Shown here: one piece after another, positions 60,273-64,000 of the stretch
Layout: the number at the start of each line of letters is the position of its first letter
Numbering within the stretch: the stretch's first letter is position 1
Origin: Rhizobium esperanzae
GTDB taxonomy: Bacteria > Pseudomonadota > Alphaproteobacteria > Rhizobiales > Rhizobiaceae
Length of the DNA: 64,000 bases
Direction: 5' to 3'
Assembly (NCBI RefSeq): GCF_014197615.1
Contig: NZ_JACIFY010000002.1
Span: 301,554-365,553, forward strand
Notes under the pieces: model-generated
Databases searched by the model: none
The model's input: the letters and a program-made list of their open reading frames with translations, nothing else
Told to the model about the DNA's origin: nothing
Translations under genes and position numbers: made by a program

Positions 60273-60385
60273 GAGAACAGGATGATTTTAGGCCCGTTGG
60301 CCTAAAATCTGAATCCTGTTCTCAATTAAAGAGTTAGAGCATGATGTCGTCCGAAAACCGCGCACACTTTTCGGCATCATGCTCT
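60273..60385. repeat. Composite rhizobial palindromic repeat (RIME-like), two hairpins
   Basis: Hairpin 1 (60273-60323): GAGAACAGGAT with ATCCTGTTCTC (11 bp) outside, ATTTTAGGCC with GGCCTAAAAT (10 bp) inside, loop CGTT. Hairpin 2 (60336-60385): AGAGCATGATG with CATCATGCTCT (11 bp), then CCGAAAA with TTTTCGG (7 bp). Such AGAGCATGATG...CATCATGCTCT units are dispersed in rhizobial genomes. It ends 12 bases before the aldo/keto reductase start, so it lies in its 5' region. Confidence 0.85.
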
Positions 60386-60397
60386 AGGATCAAGACC

Positions 60398-61246
60398 ATG
60401 CAGGACGACCCTATCCCATCGATCACATTCCCGAACGGCGCGGAAGTGCCCGCACTCGGCCAGGGAAGCTGGGCCATGGGCGAGGATGCCGGCCATGCGA
60501 GCGCCGAAATCCAAAGCCTCAGAGCCGGCATCGATCTCGGTATGACGCTGATCGACACCGCCGAAATGTATGGCGACGGCGGCGCCGAGGAGATCGTCGG
60601 CGAGGCGATCAAGGGACGGCGCGACGAGGTCTTCATCGCCAGCAAGGTCTATCCCTGGAATGCCAGCCTGAAAGGCACGGTCGAGGCCTGCGAGCGCAGC
60701 CTCGAACGGCTCCGTACCGATCGTATCGATCTCTATCTCCTGCACTGGCGCGGCAACTATCCGCTCGCCGAGACGGTCGCCGCCTTCGAAATGCTCAAAG
60801 CATCCGGCAAGATCGGCTCCTGGGGCGTCTCCAACTTCGACACCGATGACATGGAGGAACTGCTCGGCGTGCCCGACGGCAGCAATGTCGCCGCCAACCA
60901 GGTGCTCTACAATCTCTCCCGCCGCGGCATCGAATTCGATCTTTTGCCCTGGTGCCAGAGCCGCGACATTCCCGTCATGGCCTATTCCCCGATCGAGCAG
61001 GGACATATCCTCCACAATGCGGAACTGATCCGCATCGCCAAGGCCTATCAGGCAACGCCCGCCCAGCTGGCGCTTGCCTTCCTGCTCGCACGCGACGGCG
61101 TCATCGTCATCCCGAAGACCTCCAATGCCGAACGCGTTCGCGAAAACCGCGACTGCATCTCGCTTGATATCACCGATGAGGACTGGGAGGCGCTGGACAT
61201 TGCCTTCCCGCCGCCGGCAGGGAAAAGGCCGCTGGAGATGCTGTGA
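60398..61246 (+). CDS. Aldo/keto reductase (second)
   Basis: 282 residues. Catalytic Asp/Tyr in [15 protein letters not shown], Lys in [11 protein letters not shown], His in LYLLHWRGN; cofactor motif [16 protein letters not shown]. Belongs to the diketogulonate reductase/YvgN-like group. Its leader overlaps a dispersed palindrome. Ends next to a strong hairpin before the convergent ilvH. Confidence 0.91.
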   Translation: MQDDPIPSITFPNGAEVPALGQGSWAMGEDAGHASAEIQSLRAGIDLGMTLIDTAEMYGDGGAEEIVGEAIKGRRDEVFIASKVYPWNASLKGTVEACERSLERLRTDRIDLYLLHWRGNYPLAETVAAFEMLKASGKIGSWGVSNFDTDDMEELLGVPDGSNVAANQVLYNLSRRGIEFDLLPWCQSRDIPVMAYSPIEQGHILHNAELIRIAKAYQATPAQLALAFLLARDGVIVIPKTSNAERVRENRDCISLDITDEDWEALDIAFPPPAGKRPLEML

Positions 61247-61265
61247 GCGCCAGCGGCTCGCGATT

Positions 61266-61294
61266 TCCTCTTCTCCCCGCTGGGGAGAAGAGGA
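61266..61294. terminator. 13-bp hairpin between convergent genes
   Basis: TCCTCTTCTCCCC / GGGGAGAAGAGGA around GCT. It separates the aldo/keto reductase gene from ilvH; no T-run, so Rho-independent termination is doubtful. Similar CTTCTCCCC...GGGGAGAAG elements are common rhizobial repeats. Confidence 0.55.
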
Positions 61295-61326
61295 TATGCC
61301 GTGCCGTTTCCGTTCCTAATGCGGAC

Positions 61327-61899
61327 TCACATCCCCTGCGCGCCGCGGTTCATAGCGGCAATACCGGTGCGGCAGACCTCGATCAGGCCGAGCGGTTTCA
61401 TGATCGCCACGAACTGATCGATCTTCGACGACTTGCCGGTGATTTCAAGAATGAAATGACCGACCGTCGCATCCACCACCTTGGCGTGGAAGGCGTCGGC
61501 GAGGCGCAGCGTCTCGGCACGCATCTCGCCCTCGCCGACCACCTTCACCAGCGCCACCTCGCGCTCGATCGGCCGGTCCTGGCCGAGTTCGCGAGCGCGC
61601 ACCGTCAGGTCGACGACGCGATGCACCGGCACGATGCGTTCGAGCTGCGCCTTGATCTGCTCCAGCACGTGAGGCGTGCCGCGCGTGACGATAGTGATGC
61701 GCGACAGATGCGCCTGATGCTCGGTCTCGGAGACCGTCAGGCTTTCGATATTGTAGCCGCGGCCGGAGAACAGGCCGATGACACGGGCAAGGACGCCGGG
61801 CTCGTTGTCGACGAGAACCGAGAGCGTATGGCTCTCGATCGCCGTCGTTTCCGGTGAGATGAAATAGGCAGAGCCCGTGGGCTGAAGGTGTGCGTTCAT
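61327..61899 (-). CDS. ilvH: Acetolactate synthase small (regulatory) subunit
   Basis: 190 residues. N-terminal ACT domain opening HTLSVLVDNEPGVLARVIGLFSGRGYNIESL binds valine for feedback inhibition; C-terminal ACT_5-like half follows (RVVDLTVRARE). Works with IlvI. 80 bases downstream of ilvI in the same operon, with a dispersed repeat in between. Translation restarts from its own site. Confidence 0.95.
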   Translation of the reverse strand: MNAHLQPTGSAYFISPETTAIESHTLSVLVDNEPGVLARVIGLFSGRGYNIESLTVSETEHQAHLSRITIVTRGTPHVLEQIKAQLERIVPVHRVVDLTVRARELGQDRPIEREVALVKVVGEGEMRAETLRLADAFHAKVVDATVGHFILEITGKSSKIDQFVAIMKPLGLIEVCRTGIAAMNRGAQGM

Positions 61900-61925
61900 G
61901 GTCCTAGGTTTCCTCTCGCCGCATA

Positions 61926-61970
61926 ACCCCGAAAATCGGCCACGATTTTCGGAAAGGAATTATGCGCAAT
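61926..61970. repeat. Dispersed CCGAAAATCGG repeat, copy 3, between ilvI and ilvH
   Basis: CCCCGAAAATCGG then CGATTTTCGG form a hairpin, followed by AAAGGAATTATGCGCA. Same order of blocks as at 5940-5995 and 12706-12755. Inside the ilvIH transcript, so it may alter the ratio of the two messages. Confidence 0.7.
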
Positions 61971-61979
61971 TATTAAGTC

Positions 61980-63770
61980 TTAGACGAGCTGACGGCCCTT
62001 GGCGTCGATCGCGTTGGCGACCGCTTCGTCGGTGGCTTCGTCGGGCAGCAGCATTTCGTTATGCGCCTTCCCCGAGGGAATCATCGGGAAGCAGTTGGCG
62101 AGATTGGCAACGCGGCAATCGAAGATGACCGGCTTCTTGACCTCGATCATCTCGATAATGGCGTCGTCGAGCTCATCCGGCTTTTCGCAGCGCAGGCCGA
62201 CCGCGCCATAGGCTTCCGCCAGCTTGACGAAATCGGGCATCGCCTCGGTATAGGAGTGCGACAGGCGGTTGCCGTGCAGCAGTTGCTGCCACTGGCGCAC
62301 CATGCCCATGTACTGGTTGTTCATGATGAAGATCTTGATCGGCGCATCGTATTGGATCGCCGTCGACATTTCCTGGATGCACATCTGGATCGAGGCGTCG
62401 CCGGCAATGTCGATGACCAGGCTTTCGGGATGGGCGATCTGCACGCCGAGGGCTGCCGGCAGGCCGTAGCCCATCGTGCCGAGGCCACCCGAAGTCATCC
62501 AGCGGTTCGGTTGTTCGAAGCCGAAGAACTGTGCTGCCCACATCTGATGCTGGCCGACTTCGGTCGTGATGTAGGTATCGCGGTCCTTGGTATGCGCAAA
62601 CAGCCGCTCCAGCGCATATTGCGGCATGATGACATCGTTGTTCTTCGTATAGGCGAAGGAATTGCGCGCCCGCCAGCGGGCGATATCGCTCCACCAGCCT
62701 TCCAGGCGGTTTTTCTCCGGCTTCTTCGGCAGCGCCCGCCACAGGCGGACCATATCTTCGAGGACATGGCCGACATCGCCGCGAATGCCGATATCGACGC
62801 GGACGTTCTTGTTGATCGAGGAAGGATCGATATCGATGTGGATCTTCTTCGAGTTCGGCGAGAAGGCATTGAGACGGCCGGTGATGCGGTCGTCGAAGCG
62901 GGCGCCGATGCAGACCATGACGTCGCAATCGTGCATCGCCATGTTCGCCTCGTAGGAGCCGTGCATGCCGAGCATCTTCAGCCAGTTCTTGCCGGAAGCC
63001 GGATAGGCGCCGAGGCCCATCAGCGTCGAGGTGATCGGGAAATCGGTGAGATCGACCAGCTCGCGCAGCAGCTTGGAAGCTTCGGGGCCGGAATTGACGA
63101 CGCCGCCGCCGGAATAGATGATCGGACGGCGCGCATTCGCCATCATCTCGATCGCCGCATGAATCTGGTTGAGGTCGCCCTGGATCTTCGGCTGATAGCT
63201 CTTCTGGATCGCGTAATCGGCGGGCGGCGTGTAGGTGCCGGTCGCAAACTGCACGTCTTTCGGAATATCGACGACGACGGGGCCCGGACGGCCGGACTGG
63301 GCGATGCGGAAGGCCTCGTGAATGATGGCGGCGAGCTGGTTGACGTCCTTGACCAGCCAGTTGTGCTTGGTACAGGGCCGGGTGATGCCGACCGTATCGC
63401 ATTCCTGGAAGGCGTCGGAGCCGATCAGCGGGGTCGGAACCTGACCGGTCAGGCAGACGAGCGGGATCGAATCCATCAGCGCATCCTGCAGCGGCGTGAC
63501 GGCATTGGTGGCGCCCGGACCCGAGGTGACCAGCATGACGCCGACCTTGCCGGTGGAGCGGGCATAACCTTCGGCCGCGTGGCCTGCGCCCTGCTCATGG
63601 CGGACGAGGATGTGCTTGATCTCGTCCTGCTGGAAGATCTCGTCATAGATCGGCAGGACCGCGCCACCGGGATAGCCGAAGATATGTTCGACGCCATTGT
63701 CCTTCAGCGCCTTGAGAACGATCTCCGCTCCCGTCATCCGATTGCCTGCCGCCTGATTGTCCGTGGTCAT
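61980..63770 (-). CDS. ilvI: Acetolactate synthase large (catalytic) subunit
   Basis: 596 residues, thiamine-diphosphate enzyme. Catalytic Glu59 in LVRHEQGAGHAAEGYA, FAD/valine-region SGPGATN, and the TPP-binding GDASIQMCIQEMSTA then NNQYMGMVRQW. First common step of Ile/Val/Leu synthesis. Start at 63770 (MTTDNQAAG) is preceded by GGAAAAGACAG; a longer frame to 63830 overlaps the leader terminator and is unlikely. Controlled by the attenuator at 63831-63944. Confidence 0.96.
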   Translation of the reverse strand: MTTDNQAAGNRMTGAEIVLKALKDNGVEHIFGYPGGAVLPIYDEIFQQDEIKHILVRHEQGAGHAAEGYARSTGKVGVMLVTSGPGATNAVTPLQDALMDSIPLVCLTGQVPTPLIGSDAFQECDTVGITRPCTKHNWLVKDVNQLAAIIHEAFRIAQSGRPGPVVVDIPKDVQFATGTYTPPADYAIQKSYQPKIQGDLNQIHAAIEMMANARRPIIYSGGGVVNSGPEASKLLRELVDLTDFPITSTLMGLGAYPASGKNWLKMLGMHGSYEANMAMHDCDVMVCIGARFDDRITGRLNAFSPNSKKIHIDIDPSSINKNVRVDIGIRGDVGHVLEDMVRLWRALPKKPEKNRLEGWWSDIARWRARNSFAYTKNNDVIMPQYALERLFAHTKDRDTYITTEVGQHQMWAAQFFGFEQPNRWMTSGGLGTMGYGLPAALGVQIAHPESLVIDIAGDASIQMCIQEMSTAIQYDAPIKIFIMNNQYMGMVRQWQQLLHGNRLSHSYTEAMPDFVKLAEAYGAVGLRCEKPDELDDAIIEMIEVKKPVIFDCRVANLANCFPMIPSGKAHNEMLLPDEATDEAVANAIDAKGRQLV

Positions 63771-63830
63771 CTGTCTTTTCCGTTTGATGCTGGGATTGCG
63801 TTTGTGGCCGGAAGCCCGAATTTCGGGCAT

Positions 63831-63853
63831 AAAAAAAGGCCCCGGAGGAGCCT
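63831..63853 (-). terminator. Attenuator terminator before ilvI
   Basis: Minus-strand AGGCTCC (63853-63847), TCC loop, GGGGCCT (63843-63837), then TTTTTTT to 63831. Intrinsic terminator within the 5' leader of ilvI, 61 bases before its ATG. An earlier part of the leader (GGTAGCC near 63876-63870) can pair with GGCTCC instead, giving an antiterminator. Confidence 0.8.
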
Positions 63854-63861
63854 GTCATCTA

Positions 63862-63909
63862 GCGCATGGGTGGCTACCGCCGGATGGTTACACCATCCTG
63901 CCCATGCGC
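63862..63909 (-). promoter_or_regulatory. Attenuator hairpin 1:2 of the ilvI leader
   Basis: On the minus strand GCGCATGGG (63909-63901, part of the leader-peptide codons) can pair with CCCATGCGC (63870-63862, reading +). A second smaller stem GGATGG/CCATCC lies within. This 1:2 pairing would keep the antiterminator from forming when the leader peptide is translated freely. Confidence 0.7.
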
Positions 63910-63944
63910 TTTCCCACCACGATAAGAGCCGTTGCGATTTTCAT
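63888..63944 (-). CDS. ilvI leader peptide (18 codons)
   Basis: ATG at 63944 to TAA at 63890-63888 encodes MKIATALIVVGKRMGRMV. The run A-T-A-L-I-V-V contains Leu, Ile and two Val codons (CTT, ATC, GTG, GTG) just before the pairing segment 1, the classic plan of an ilv attenuator: lack of charged Leu/Ile/Val tRNA stalls the ribosome and blocks 1:2 pairing. No Shine-Dalgarno is visible, and the predicted transcription start is within a few bases of the ATG, so translation may be leaderless. Peptide function beyond attenuation unknown. Confidence 0.82.
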   Translation of the reverse strand: MKIATALIVVGKRMGRMV

Positions 63945-63952
63945 GGTCGGAA

Positions 63953-63981
63953 GTGATAGACAGAAAATTTCGCAGCGTCAA
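63953..63981 (-). promoter_or_regulatory. Sigma-70-type promoter of ilvIH
   Basis: On the minus strand -35 TTGACG (63981-63976), 17-base spacer, -10 TATCAC (63958-63953). Transcription would begin near 63946-63944, at or next to the leader-peptide ATG. Confidence 0.72.
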
Positions 63982-64000
63982 CGCATGCCGCAATAAAAAA

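Noticed and set aside
63814-63828. GCCCGAA-T-TTCGGGC hairpin just before ilvI as a second terminator
   Set aside because: No T-run follows; the terminator at 63831-63853 explains the leader better. It may influence translation start but this is not supported.
62061-63956. Very long open frame (631 codons) on the plus strand opposite ilvI
   Set aside because: Antisense shadow of a highly conserved gene in GC-rich DNA; composition is rich in Arg/Gly/Asp/Ile repeats without any domain, and it has no ribosome site.

Overview
This 64-kb window is GC-rich alphaproteobacterial chromosome, most likely from Rhizobium (R. etli/R. leguminosarum group). The evidence is the housekeeping gene set with rhizobial-type proteins (ilvIH, ilvC, ilvE, pdxJ, znuABC-zur, BA14K and RcnB-like small proteins), several dispersed intergenic palindromes of the kind called RIMEs in rhizobia, and GGAAC-N18-TT promoters typical of the rhizobial general stress sigma factor (EcfG/RpoE2). 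No prophage, insertion sequence, plasmid backbone, rRNA operon or CRISPR array is visible. There is one tRNA (Lys, CTT).

Layout. 0.3-5.1 kb: zinc homeostasis island (zur-znuB-znuC divergent from znuA, then a COG0523 GTPase and a tiny Cys-rich ORF), tied together by three related 15-bp Zur-box-like sites. 5.4-12.4 kb: small exported proteins, a VOC protein, a CNNM/CorC-like membrane protein, chromate resistance (rhodanese-ChrB and ChrA), and two paralogous small secreted proteins. 12.5-20.9 kb: tRNA-Lys, PhzF-like protein, a minus-strand run of NUDIX, endonuclease/phosphatase and an Fe3+-type ABC transporter, then an aldo/keto reductase. 21-28 kb: DUF2278 protein, aminotransferase, ilvE, parDE with an overlapping methyltransferase, ilvC, TetR. 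28-40 kb: small secreted proteins, glycosyltransferase pair, AraC/alcohol dehydrogenase, TetM-like GTPase, type II NADH dehydrogenase, BA14K protein, Lrp/racemase. 40.6-48.2 kb: MarR-GNAT fusion, TetR/MFS, HxlR/QorB-like pair, pdxJ, a MerR-LuxR composite regulator, RecD-like helicase. 48.2-53.1 kb: LysR, AhpD-like, NAD(P)-binding, cupin, MscS-cNMP channel and Rrf2, apparently one regulon. 53.4-56.8 kb: ECF sigma/anti-sigma with a secreted target and a cobalt-type nitrile hydratase. 57-64 kb: membrane SDR/DUF2269 pair, LysE exporter, aldo/keto reductase, and ilvIH with its attenuator.

How parts work together. Branched-chain amino acid synthesis is represented by ilvIH, ilvC and ilvE at separate sites. 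The ilvIH promoter, an 18-codon leader peptide that appears to start almost at the transcription start, and an intrinsic terminator form an attenuator at the right edge. The Rrf2 regulator has the same GGATAT-N3-ATATCC palindrome in front of itself and twice in front of the AhpD-like operon, which suggests redox or iron-sulfur sensing controls that block. Both are the strongest non-genic signals in the window. Everything here is read from sequence only; no searches were run.
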